A stretch of 64,000 nucleotides of DNA. Origin: Neckera pumila (Eukaryota > Streptophyta > Bryopsida > Hypnales > Neckeraceae). The notes under the pieces are model-generated. The model was not told where the DNA came from. It worked only from the letters and a program-made list of their open reading frames with translations, and searched no databases. The stretch is taken from positions 22,945,782 to 23,009,781 of the forward strand of contig OZ018415.1 of the NCBI GenBank assembly GCA_963969595.1, written 5' to 3'. A program made the translations under genes and the position numbers. Shown one piece after another: positions 40,141 to 52,500 of the stretch; the first letter of the stretch is position 1, and each line of letters opens with the position of its first letter.

Positions 40141-42050
40141 GAAACATCAATGTGTACAACTCAATTTTTGGAAAAAATATATTATTTACAAGAAATTCTA
40201 CACTACAAAGAATTCCATGTCAAAGTGTTGCCAAAATTTATTTTTTTTGTTGAAAATCTATGCACAAAAAAAGAGCAATAGGAAATGCTGAAAAAAATAG
40301 ACACTTTGATGTTTAAATTTTAGAAAATAGTAAAAAAGTTTGAAAAAATTCACTAAAAATTGGCCATTTTTCTCAACTTGAAAAATGTCCCTTCTCAAAG
40401 ATTTGCATCTTTAGGGAAAAAAATTGTATTCCTTGCATTTGCATAAAGTAGTGCACTTTGAGCACATGTGGAAGGTGGATACTTTATTATTTTTAGAAAG
40501 TATCTCCAACAGTCATATATACTTTAGTAGAAATATTTGTCTTCTAATTTTGCCCTTCAAAATATTCTTTTTGGGTCAAAAATAGTATTTAGCCATCCCA
40601 ATGGCAAATGATAGGCATACAATTGGAATCCATTTAAAATCGCAAAATAATTTTTAAAAATTGGAAAAAATTAATCAATGTCTACAACTACCACACGTAC
40701 TTTCTTTTCAAATTTTATACAAGATGACATATGACGCAAAAGTTATGAGCAAAAAACCACCTATCCAAGGTTAAAGGAAAAAATAAGAACAAGTATTTTT
40801 TGCAATCACCTAATAATGATGGAATTTTTTGCCATGTGTAAAAGTTGTAGGGTAGTCTTAACTGAATTTTATGAAATGGATTACGTATTAATTGATATGC
40901 AACCTATGGTTATGGAAAATAACCATGGATTGGAACCTGCCAAGATTCAAGAGCTGCAAAGGAGGTATTGATGCACTACTATTTTCTATAACAATGGTCT
41001 GCAATTTTCATGAAGATGATTTATAATAGCTAAGTTAGGTGAGTGTTCAATTACTGTACTACCTTTCTTGTTCATTGGAATTGACTTCATGAGTTTTAAA
41101 CAACTATATACAAGGTTTTTTCTTCTGGAGTCCTAAAAAAAATTAAAGTTATTAATTATACTAAAAAATAAGTTTGTGTAATTCTGAGACATTCTATTAG
41201 ATAATTACATTGCATCAAGTTTTTGAAAACACTACTACTATTTGCCACTCTTTTTTTATTGGAACTTAACAAATTGTTGGCTAATAATTTCCACTGATTA
41301 TTCAATATTAAAATTAGGTGATTGAATGGCCTCAGATTACATACTATTTAATTCTAAAATAGTAAATTATAACTATTTTGGCCTATTGTAATTCAAGATT
41401 AATCCAACAACCACAAGTCGAGACTTGTGCTTCAATCTCATAGATTTCTCAAAAATATAAACTTCTTATAAATGTCATAGAAACGATGGTTCTGCTACCT
41501 AATGTATATATATGATGCTAAAGCAAGCCCATATAATAGAAAATAATATGAAGTTTATCTCTTGTCATCCAATGAATGAGTGCTGTCTATATTTACATAG
41601 GCAGCATCACGATTATGGAATTTTTTTATAATGAGGCTCTACTTTTGCATTACTAAATATATCTTCAATATTGAATGGTTGGATCTTGGTGAACTGTACT
41701 CAATCAACTATATGAAGAGAAGGGCATCATAATGATGAAGGAACCCAACATACGGTAAAGAAAAGAACATGTCCCCCAATCATGGAATGAGAGGCTCCCA
41801 TCTATTCAAAAATAAAAAATGAGCTCCATTAAGGTTATGACAACTTTTCAACCCAATTTCAATCCCTTGAACCCCAATTGCACACTCTTTGTAGTTTTTA
41901 TTATATTAAAATGCATAAGGTAGGTATCTTCAAATGTGCCACTGACTTGAAACCGTCATCTATACCAGCTTTCTGTATATCTCCCAAATCAATTCTATAA
42001 GTATGTGGAAGAAACCATTTTAGAACCCAGCTTTGTTCTTTAATTCAGAA
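40141..42050. other. AT-rich intergenic with dispersed repeats
   Basis: 40141-40240 continues the interrupted arm repeat. 40340-40680 is similar in inverted orientation to 27263-27620. The remainder has no recognisable gene. Confidence 0.4.
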
Positions 42051-42221
42051 CACTACAAGAAAACAGTGTCCGAATTGACACGTCCTAATTGACTAAAATG
42101 TCCGAATTGACAGAATCTTGTCAAAAAAATGTCCAAATTGATAGAAAATTGACAAAATAATGTCCAAATTGACTAGAAATTGACAGAAAAATGTCCCAAT
42201 TGACACTGCTCCCTTGTAGTG
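42051..42221. mobile_element. CACTA-type MITE, 171 bp, GAA duplication
   Basis: Starts CACTACAAGAAAACAGTGTC and ends GACACTGCTCCCTTGTAGTG, the classic plant CACTA terminus in inverted orientation. It is flanked by GAA on both sides (42048-42050 and 42222-42224), the 3-bp duplication of this superfamily. The interior is a series of AATGTCC(A/G)AATTGAC units, like the subterminal repeats of CACTA elements. It has no coding capacity. Confidence 0.88.
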
Positions 42222-42429
42222 GAAGCACCATTTTGTCGCGTTCGATTGACAATGTAATTAGTTAGAAAAAGTTTGAGAGTATTTTTTCATCTGGATTTTT
42301 GTTGTAGACCTTTCATGTTGGATTATAAAGAATATCTAATTGTGTTAGTAGTCTTGCAAGTGTTTGTCTTCATGTGAATGAGAAATTAATAAAAGAAACG
42401 GATCACAAAATATGCTATTTTAGTGTATA

Positions 42430-42827
42430 CTAGTGTGACCCTGTGCCGTTGGCCCAATTTTCATCTACTCCCGGTTCCACTCCTGGTTCTATTTCTGATT
42501 CTACTCCCAGTTCTACTCCCGGTTCCACTCCCAGTAGCAAGAACGCCACCAAAATCAAAGTAAAAGTAATTTTCTAATTTTTTAATCAATAAATACTTTG
42601 AAATTCAATAACTTTTGCACCACTGCTCCAAACGCCACAAAACCAAGCCGGTGCACCCCTCCTCGGCGAGAGCTTTCCAATGGTACCAAGCACGCGGCCG
42701 AGGGACGCACGGTCAGGAAGTTGTCCACGCTACAAACAAAACAAAACAAACAAACAAACAAACAAACAAACAAACAAACAAACAAACAAACAAACAAACA
42801 AACAAATAGCCTCATTTAAGGTATTGA
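42430..42827 (-). mobile_element. Helitron-like element with TTTG array, copy 4
   Basis: On the minus strand: A|TCAATACCTTAAATGAGG, a TTTG array (plus-strand CAAA, 42734-42806), the same GC-rich core, the same AT stretch and GGGAGTAGAA-type tract, ending CACACTAG|T. The inserted orientation is opposite to copies 2 and 3. Confidence 0.7.
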
Positions 42828-43509
42828 TTGGGAAGTTGTTGCTCCTTGATTTAAATTTAAAATTTCTCCACAAAAATGATATTTTTTGAATTTGAGCCTA
42901 ACTAACGAATTGAAGGTCATCTAGTCAAGATTCTACTCCAATTTGAATTTTGAAAAAATTCCTAATATTGAATATTATATTACAATTTGAATTTTGGATG
43001 TATTTTCAATGTCTACTAAATTCTAATTATAAAATGACATGGAAATTGGGTTTACACTATGATGTTTGTCATTATAATATACACACATGGTGAAATTTTC
43101 AGATTTTCAAAAATAATTTTCTATTTGATGTGATTTTTCTTCACTTTTTCATAAAAAATTCTCAAAAAAATCTAAAAATTATGGGATGAAAAGAAGACAT
43201 GTAATTTCAACTCTGGAAAACAAATTTAATTTTTTTTCATAGATATCTAGTTGCAAAATTGTAGCAAATTAAATGATGGATAGTATGTCTTGAAATCAAT
43301 GGTCATAGGTCCATCTTTTAAGGATTAATTACTTTTGCTTTAACCCTTTAAGGACCGTGGTTGATTTAAGGGGTGGGCAATGCATTTTGTGGTTGTAGCA
43401 AAATAATGCCTGTCAAAGATCCATCCTTACCGATAGGTGCGAGATGAATGGTTTAATGTGTGATGGTGAATTTTGTGGCCAAAAAGTGTCAATTTTGAGG
43501 ATACCCACT
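42828..43509. other. AT-rich intergenic with an isolated TTAA-type end
   Basis: At 43339-43360 TTAA is followed by CCCTTTAAGGACC, a left terminus of the TTAA family, but no matching right terminus is seen before the next element begins at 43510. No gene recognised. Confidence 0.4.
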
Positions 43510-44466
43510 TTAATCCCTAAATGCCTGAGGCCTTTTTTCTACCAAAAAACACCCAAATCTGCCATTTTTTTAGCAAAGAGTAAAAAGTGGAAAAATGTTT
43601 TTTTTCCTCATCTAATTGTAGGATCTTACACCTAACTAGTATGAGAATGTGTGGAAAAAATTTTAGAATCTAAAGTGAAAAATTTCTGAAATTTAAATTT
43701 ACGCTTAGATTGCAAGATATCAGCGTTTAAAGTGAAAAAAACAAGTTTTTTAGCACATTGTGGAACAAGATTTTATGACTTTGAACATTTTAATCTTAAA
43801 TATTTTGTACTACAAAGCTTTGAGCTTAAAATCTTTATAGTAGAAAATTCAGTTGAAAATCTAGGGGGAAAAAAAAATTCCAAAAAAACTTAATTTTCAT
43901 TACTAAAAAAAATGTTAAATAGAAGTAGATACAAGATAGAAGGAAAATCTAAAATATCAATATTTTTTATATTTTATATGGAATCAAAAGCACTAATTCC
44001 AATGGTGAGATTGTTCTAGCAAAAGAACTAAACCTTGTGGAACTTCTATTTTTTAAAAATTATTAAAATTGCATTCAGAAATGAATCCTATAAGTTATTT
44101 TTTTTAGGAAGATGCTCTAAGTGCCCAAAAAAACAAGATTGTCCATACCTTTCTCATAACAGATCCAAATGAAATGAATCAAAGCTTTCCAGATAGACAA
44201 AAATATTATCTATAAGAAAAAAAAAATCCTAAAAAAGAAAAAAAATTGCAAATTTTTTTTGTTGCCCCCTGTCCCCTGTTTTGAGCTTATTTGGACACAA
44301 CTTTTTTTCCCGGGCACCAATTGAAAAAAAATTTATGTTCCCACAAAGCTTAGCAGTTTTTCTATCTTCAAAAAAGTTTCAGGAAATCATGACAAAAATT
44401 CAGCCCGTAGGTACCTGCCCAAAATTGCATTTGTCCTCCAAAGGGACAATGGGCTTTTAGGGGTAA
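43510..44466 (+). mobile_element. TTAA-flanked (piggyBac-like) element, subfamily 1
   Basis: TTAA (43510-43513) plus TCCCTAAATGCCTGAGGCC on the left; the right end GGGCTTTTAGGGG is followed by TAAA, a decayed TTAA. Internal blocks are collinear with the copy at 6890. Non-coding. Confidence 0.7.
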
Positions 44467-44554
44467 ATGGATTTGCCAATGATCAAGTAAATTACATTCC
44501 TGAACTCTGCACCAAGCAAAAGTTCAATTGCAAATTCTTACAACAAAACAGTTA

Positions 44555-44683
44555 GAGCACCCCACAGCAATACGGTGAAGCCACACTATAAACGTTCCGC
44601 ACCATTGATCTTCGAAAAGATTAGAAGATCAATGGTGCAAAACGTTTACAGTGTGGCTTCACCGTGTTGCTGTGTGGATGCTG
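44555..44683. mobile_element. Foldback element upstream of the serine acetyltransferase gene
   Basis: Arms of about 55-60 bp: GAGCACCCCACAGCAATACG, then GTGAAGCCACACTATAAACG and ACCATTGATCTTC, pair with GATCAATGGTGC, CGTTTACAGTGTGGCTTCAC and GTTGCTGTGTGGATGC. The loop is only about 12 bases. It ends about 450 bp before the chosen ATG, so it may lie in the promoter. Confidence 0.75.
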
Positions 44684-45139
44684 TAATTAGTTCACGGTGA
44701 AAGGTAAGCGCTTAGTGAGTGGGATGTCAACGCTACCTTTGTACAAGAGGCCAAGGACTTGCCGCCAGAGCTTGAGCGACTCGGAGGGACCACCAATTGC
44801 AAAACCCTAGTAAGTGTTTGCAAACTCGGAGCGATTAGCAAAAAGACTGGGTTGAGTCCAGAAGACGGCAGTTTGTGAGAATTCGGCAAGAGTGGTCCAC
44901 CAAACCCTAAGTGCGCCGGTGCGCCATAGCGACCTTCCCTGTTTTTTGTATCCATTAGACCTTCCGGTTCTCCAATTTTTGCAGCAAGGGCTAAACAAAT
45001 TTTAAGCTTGCGAAACAGACCCAACTCGCAACGGCAGGAGCTAGTTCTTGTGTAGAAGGAAAATCAGATCGTCGAGTTTTTTTGGGTCGTGAGGCGCGGA
45101 TGGAATAGAATGTCACGACTTTAGAAGAAGAGCTCCAAG
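44684..45139 (+). promoter_or_regulatory. Probable promoter and leader of the serine acetyltransferase gene
   Basis: Composition is gene-like (near 50% GC). Minus-strand frames across 44692-45224 look like shadows. No clear TATA box is seen, so the transcription start is open. Confidence 0.3.
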
Positions 45140-48100
45140 ATGTACTTTGGAAACATGGCCTTACTGAAGCCAAAATGCACGGGCCTAGATTGCCTAGCAC
45201 AGCAGCACGGGAGACTCCCTTCACATCAGTCTTTTACTCGAGCAATGCCTTTAAAGATGCAGATTTCGATGAGCCATAGTTCTTTGAAGATGGAGAGGTG
45301 CAGAAGGAGCTTAAGCAGAGAGAGAAGTTTGCAATTGAGAATTTTCACTGTACGGTGCGTAGGAGATTCTGCTGCTGAGGACAGCCAGAGCAACCAGGAC
45401 GGATCGTTGCAACAGCCTCGAAGAGACGATCAATCCACGTATGTTGTCTGAACCTTTAGAGACACAATTGTTACTGGACATTAGTTCCAAATCACTTTGT
45501 AAATCGAATTGGGTTTAGCTATCATGAGTTAGTCCTTGCTAGGAATGGCATTCTCTCTGGAAAGCTGTCGAGAGATTATAGGAAGTATGAGGGACATTAC
45601 GCCTACCCTGAATTTCTTAGCCTTTGAAGAAAAAACCCACAGGAATCCAGAATGAGAATATATTGAGCAGGGAGGAGGATGTTTCAAATTTGAGATGTGA
45701 ATTGACTTGATGTTTCCTTTACTACTGCAGTTTTTAGCTCAAATGCAACATCTTGATTTCAATTCGTTTTTGGTAATGTTCTTCTCCGGTTCCTGGATAT
45801 GGTAGGTATGAATTTTGAAGATTGTGCTATTGCAGATGTGGAGAGGGCGAACTTTTCAAAGATGACAGCCGTCATAGCTTTGAAAGTCCGTCCAGTGATC
45901 ACAGTGAAGCTGTGGAGCAGTCTAAACACGATCGTCTGTTTAACTCGCACGACGCCTTAAACAATAACCAGTACGGCGGTCAGGCAAACCCCTCTAGGTC
46001 AATTAAATTTCCCGCAAAGAACTCAAATGGAGAAGTGAGCAATGTGTCTGAATTGGAGAGCGCTCAATGGAGGAATGTGTTTCCTTCCTACCTGCAAAGT
46101 AGAGAAGATGAGTCAGACGGTGAAAATGATGACCTTGTTCAGGTACTGATGCTTGACTGGCAGCTTGCTTGCACTTGCAGATTGTGTTCTCTCTCTTTCT
46201 CTCTGCAAACAGTATTGATTGCGAATTGATTTGGTCAGGGCTTCATGCTGCTGGACTGGTAGTCTGATGTGCACTGGAGTTCATGAGGTTTCTAGTTGCT
46301 GAAGAATGTGCCACTACTGTGAGCTTATTCAGATAGTGAATGCGTATTCGTTGTTCTCTGTGTGTAGGAGAGCATGCAGTAACCATTTTTGTTGTTGTAT
46401 GGCTTGCATGTGCAGGTATCACCATTGAGTACAAATGGTCAGGCAAGAGGGAGAATGAATGGTATAGCAGCTGCCAGAGCAGCAGCAGCAGCTACCGCAT
46501 CAGCAAAAGCTCTTGAATCACATGTGAACTCGTTGAATTTGCCTACTCCTCCAGCGGCAGCTTCTCCACCCTGCTCTTCGGCTAGACTGCCAACAGAAGG
46601 GAAAAACCTGAATGATCTGATCTCTTATGATCCCATTTGGGCAGCTGTGAGGGCGGAGGCTCGATTGGAGGTATGAACAATGTGACCAAGTCGTATGGTT
46701 CAAGTTAGAGCGTGGCTAGTGAGAACAGGAGGCGAAACTGAATACATTTTTTGTTGTCATCCAAATATGAAGAGGTGAAACATGCGATATTAGTTGTTTT
46801 TACAGAAATGAGTACCTCATATCAATGATGATGTGGCAGGCAGAGCGTGAGCCGTTGTTGAGTAGTTTTCTCTACGCCAGCATTTTGGCTCACCCGTGCT
46901 TCGAGCGGTCTCTGGGTTTTGTTTTGGCCAATCGCCTAACAAGCGCGACGCTTTTGGCTACACAGCTCATGGATGTTTTTGACGCCGTCTTCATGACTGA
47001 CCCATTCATACGACAAGCAATTCGATTAGATGTGCAGGTGAGTAATGGCCATTTTGTGAGATTGCCTAGTAATACTAAACGCATATTGAGGTTGGGGTGC
47101 CCCTCATTTACTGGGTAGACATATTTTGGAAGTTCATATTTGGATTTGGGCGCAGCTCATGCTGCTCACTGTTGCCAATAGCACTGTCTTCCGTATGTCG
47201 TGCAAGCTGGTGATTGATATTTTGAATGTCACTGTCAGCTCTGTATGCACCATTTTTACCTAATGAAGTGATCTTGTTTCCAAATTTTATGTATCGATAT
47301 TCATGACCCACTGTAGAGTATCTTATTCTCATGGTTACTTCAGGTGTTACTTGGCCACAAAGCGGTGTCGTCTTTTATTAAGCCAAGTTCTAATATGACA
47401 ATAATGGAACTCAGTTTGCTTGATATCTGTTCATTTCTCAGAACGAAATATTTTAAATTACAGTTGCGTCTGTAGCCCACCAAGTAACTGTGCTTGATAG
47501 AATTTACTGTCTTGACACTGAATATTGAAAATCGCTGCAGGCAGTGAAAGATAGAGATCCTTCATGTCGTTTCTATAGCTCTGCACTGTTGTACCTGAAG
47601 GTAAGAAGCATTCTAATGTTTCGGTGACGTTTTAGTTCTTTGCCTTAACTTGACACAAACTGTGCAAATGCCTTGCTGATTACTCCAGTCCAACTTGCAA
47701 TATTTTGAACTTGACGACAATCTGTTCACCTTGGGTTCATACAGGGATACCATGCACTTCAAGCGTACAGAGTGGCACATTGGTTGTGGAATAAGGGGTC
47801 GACTGTGCTTGCTCTTGCGTTACAAGCTCGTATGAGTGAGGTGCATTATGCTTCTCCTATCTTCGTTCCTTTCCCTGGTCTCGATGTTTGAACAAAATAA
47901 GTTGGTGCAAGCTCTACCAGCAAAATTCTAGTTTCTTATATGATATGAATGATCATTAATTTTGAGGAAAGTCCCACAATCTGCTATCGGAATGAAGGGC
48001 TTTGGATGTCTCTTAACACTTGATGTATTACATCTAGTATTGATGATTACATCTATCTACGTATCAGGCAATGTTTAGTGCTATTGATCTTTCAGCCTTT

Positions 48101-49577
48101 CACTGTCTGAAAATGTAATCACATTTCCGTTGCTTCTTTTCCCCTCGTCTCCTCACACGTACGCTGCGGTTGGGGCAGGTCTTTGCTGTGGACATTCATC
48201 CAGGTCAGTCTTGCTGCTTCTTGCTCTCGGTTTGCCTTGCTGATTAGCTACATGCTAGTTCTTCTCATGAGAAATGTGTGAATTGAATGTAGCTTTCATT
48301 GTAATTGAAGTTTCAGTTATAATGGAAAGTCGTTGCACTCCACTGAGGCCATATAAATTTGATCACGTCTGTACCTTGATTTGTAATAGCAAGCTTAGAG
48401 AAAACTCAGTTCCATATACGTTATTGTACCAAGTATTAGGGTACTTCTATTGGAAGCGTGGATACATCTGGGCATCCCCTGGCATTTATCTGGTTCTATT
48501 CTTTCATCTCCCTAATTATGAAAAGCACTGACATTGTGATGCTTTTGGCAGCGGCACGTATTGGGAAAGCTATACTGATGGATCATGGGACAGGGGTTGT
48601 AATTGGAGAGACAGCTATTATCGGTGATCGTGTCTCAATATTGCAGGTAATTGAAGAGGCGTGCACTCGTCCCCACCCTACTACTGCGTTGGATTCAGAA
48701 TGCTACATTTGATTGAACACCCCATCAACGATTGAAATCCTGTGCTTTATGAAGTTTCTGCTTTAATCAGAGCCAGTAGTAGGGTATCCTGATATCTATA
48801 TGCGCCTATTGATAATCGGATGCTTACGGTTCTATGTGTTCCTCTGAGATTTGTTAGGCCCCACTTTCGGACGTGTTTTCAGCAGCATGATTACAAATTC
48901 CAGCAAGCTTTCTTTATGGCTGTTTGAATTGTATTGTTCAGGGCGTCACACTTGGAGGAACAGGTAAAGATGCAGGGGATCGACATCCCAAGATACAGGA
49001 GGGAGTTCTCATTGGTGCTGGGGCAACAATACTTGGCAACATCGTGGTTGGCCGTGGAGCGATGGTTGCAGCAGGATCTCTTGTTTTGAAAGACGTCCCG
49101 GCTCATAGGTTGATCCCTACATTCTCCTGCATTTGTAAATGTATTTTATGGTGAACTTCTCCTTTCAAGCTTTATTCCTTGTTTGGAAAATCACTGCTAA
49201 TAGTGAATTGTATGATGACTCATGCTCATATGTCTGGTGAACTGCAGTATGGTGGCTGGAACTCCTGCAAAAGTGGTTGGTTACTTGGAGGAACCATCAC
49301 CTTCTGAGACGATGGATCATGGTATTATTAATTTCCTTGTTTCTCAATTCTTGTGTAGTTTCACCATTGTCGTACAAGGAAATGAATTTCTTGCCCACGA
49401 CCAGTTAATTTGTAGCTTCACGTTCAGCGAAAGATTCTTCAATCGTGGGTATTTTATTTATCTTTTTTGACTCGTGGATCATTCTGCACAGCTACTGCTC
49501 GAGATTTTTGCCAAGAGCTTGAAGAAGCAGTCCGGCAGCAGTTGGGAGAGAATTTGTGGGGAGGCGCTGGAATTTAA
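45140..49577 (+). CDS. Serine O-acetyltransferase, eleven exons
   Basis: Makes O-acetylserine from serine and acetyl-CoA, the carbon precursor of cysteine. Exons: 45140-45438, 45836-46142, 46416-46670, 46840-47037, 47541-47600, 47745-47840, 48179-48203, 48552-48646, 48942-49108, 49248-49321, 49492-49577. All have GT-AG ends and matching phases, giving 553 residues. Residues 1-260 are poorly conserved, with an Arg/Ser-rich start that could be a plastid transit peptide and an Ala-rich stretch; the ATG at 45155 is an alternative start. The helical domain (about 272-405) contains [15 protein letters not shown] and [19 protein letters not shown]. The left-handed beta-helix follows with DIHPAARIG (D410), DHGTG (H425), [15 protein letters not shown] (H460) and [14 protein letters not shown]410, H425 and H460 have the spacing of the E. 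coli CysE active site. The last residues are GAGI. The many introns resemble the SERAT3 class rather than intronless plant SATs. Confidence 0.95.
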
Positions 49578-52500
49578 GGAATTGACTTTCTCTCGTGAGC
49601 TGCAAATACGAAAAGGGACTAAAGATGTTAAGAACAGGATTTCTTTTTTCTTGCAAGACGAAAACGGACAAGGCTTCTTCACATTATCGCAGCAACTAAG
49701 GCATAATTTGTGTAGTAGTCGCATGAAGGAACTGAAGATTGGATGTTTGCTTGACAATAGTGAGTGGACTTTTTCAGAGGATTTTAATCAATCTGAGTTG
49801 CTCATCTCTTTTTCCCCGAGCAGGATCAGGTGGGATCTTTTGAGCAGTCACCATCCGAGTGCTGGCTTCATGTGATCTTCGTTTGAGGTCACTTGATGAT
49901 TGACCGTTAGGTTGTTGGTTGGAATGGGGCAATTAGTACTAAATCTAATTGTACGTAGCGTTCTGAGGTCTTCTAAGTATGAGAAAATATGTAATAGTGC
50001 TGGTGCCTCCTCTTTGGTGTCAGCGTAGTAGTTGGATTATCTGTCAGGACTGTAGAGACACTAAAGCTATAGAAGAAGAATGCTTTCTTGTTATCTACAC
50101 TGATTTGCCTATGTCCTATCAATGTGTTCATTCCTCATGAACCAGGATAATATTGATGCCTGACTTTAGCAACTTATCATACATCTTTGCATTGCATTCA
50201 TTTGGCCATGTTTTTAGAAGGGCGATGAGCACTATGCTTTCTTACTGGTGGGATGGATTGGTAGAACACCCAAACCTCTTTATTACTCCCTCTGTCCCCA
50301 AATGATCTTTGTGTTGGCTTGCATTTGTTGTCCCAAAATGATCTTCATGTTGTGACGTGGGAGGAAGGGAATTATGAAGTCTTCACACTTTTCTGGAATG
50401 GTGCAATGAGATGTGTGCTATTGATAAACTCTAAAATATTGTGGGAGATCATTTTGGCTACACAGACCACCACACACACACACCTCTTGACAAAAATAGG
50501 CAACACATGCTACTTCTAGGATGACCCATTCTTGAATTACAACCTTACAAATCCTCCAAACAACTAGTCCTCTTTTTTTCAATAGATAAAGTAGCAAATT
50601 GACCTTGGCTAGCTCTATAAAATCATCCATAGATGATTGTAGTTTCTATAATGACCAAAGAACCACTTCCAAATGCTACCTATTGTCCAACAACAAAAGA
50701 CTCAAAATACTTTCTAGAACTCTTTTTCTAGTTTGGGCTATATGGAGTATTTGCATAAGAGAACCCCCCCAAAAGGCAAAGTTCTAGAGTATAAGAACTC
50801 AAAATTGAAAAGTGATGAACTTGCACTAAATATTTGACCTCCAAATCAAACTTAGAAACAGATGTAAAGGATCTACACTTAGACCAAGAAGACATTTTCT
50901 TTAGACGAGCAAAAAGATAAACCAAAAATTGGTTCTCTGGCCATTAGACAAGATTGACTTGAGTTCTTTTAAATTGAAGAAGTATGAGTGGGCAAGAAAG
51001 AAGTGGCCTGTGCACAAAATGATCGTATTCCTTGGAACACCTTCACAAACACCTTAGAAATTACACCTTAGGATTAAAGTGACCTTCCTATGAGACCCTT
51101 AATAGAACACGGTCGATCCAACCATTAAAGTTATGTATGGTATAGTGAAAATCAAAACAAATTATGGAAATAATTTTTCTCTCCACTCATGTTTTGGCAT
51201 ACTGTAACCAGGCTCTACTTTCACGTTAAATGGTCCATTAATACCTAACTGTCTATAGTCTACACTTGAAGCTTCAGAAAACGTCCATAACTAGTACAGC
51301 CTCCATCACACGGTCCAAGTGGTATGATTCAAATAAGCATAAAAACTTACACAAAACAGACCTAAAACAAGGTTTGGCGAAGTCAAACTTCTTGGAGATG
51401 CAGGCTTCTGTTGCAGGGGCAGCACAATACGAATTGCTCTACACTTCTGGCAAGTGGTGCATGCGTTGCACGTTGTCCTCCAAAGGCCAGCAAGACCTCC
51501 ATTCAAGAGCAATTGGGGCAAGAGTGGCATAACTTGCTAGCAGCTCTTAATCACGAATTCACAAGATATTGTCTTAGGATATGCAAAGAATGTACAATTA
51601 CAGAGTGCAATTATAGACTACAACTATTGCAACGTTTTACAACAACACCCATGTGCATATTTTCTTTTGTTTGTAAACATCCAGATTATTAACTCAAGAG
51701 TGCTTCCAAAATTTGGATGAGAATGTGACAGGATTATATGACGTCGTGCACACTGGATCATGATCCACATAGACCTTAGCTTTGTCAATGTAGACACACA
51801 ATTGCTATTTACTTCAGTTCTTATCAATACAAATCCCCGTACAAATCTCTACCTGTTTGGTTATCCTGCTTGGTTGTTGGAAAACAGAACAAATCAAAAT
51901 GAATTCAGCCGTAAGTTGGCAGTATTACAGGTGTCATTTGGATTTTTTCATTAGCTTGCTATATTGATAGATATGAACGTTATTGCATTTCATTCACAAC
52001 ATTGTGTATTTTTGTAATATGATGAATATTAAACAGAAATAGTTCATTTGGTAGTTCTGTAGGAATAGTTCATTCACTTGTTATCTTGATTGCATACGTA
52101 CTGTTTACTCAAGACGAAAAGTAAACTATTCGTTGATAGCCTGCGTTTGTGACTATTTGCTTATTAGATTTCAAGAAAGAAAGGAGTTTTGTTGAGTTGA
52201 AAAAAAGTACTTATCAGTTGCTTGTTTATGAGTCAATTTTGTTGATGAAACAAAAATATCTCTAAGTTAGAATTTCCATCCTCCCCCCCCCCCCCCTCCC
52301 GATTCCCTAATTCATTTCATTCGCTTCCTTTCTTAGAGTGCACCGTCCGCACCGTTTTAATGGAATTGAGCCAACTGAATTAAAATGATGCTAAACGGTC
52401 TACTATGCTTCTCCAGTTTCTCGACTTAAAATGTAGTTGCAGACTCAGAACCGAGTCATGAAAATTATATAGAGAAGTTCGCGTCATAGTTTACCTACAA

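Noticed and set aside
44692..45224. Minus-strand frames opposite the SAT leader and first exon
   Set aside because: Antisense shadows of a GC-richer region, with no conserved motif.
50284..50305. Stowaway-like end TA|CTCCCTCTGTCCCC
   Set aside because: No matching right terminus was found downstream, so it is only noted as an isolated end, not an element.
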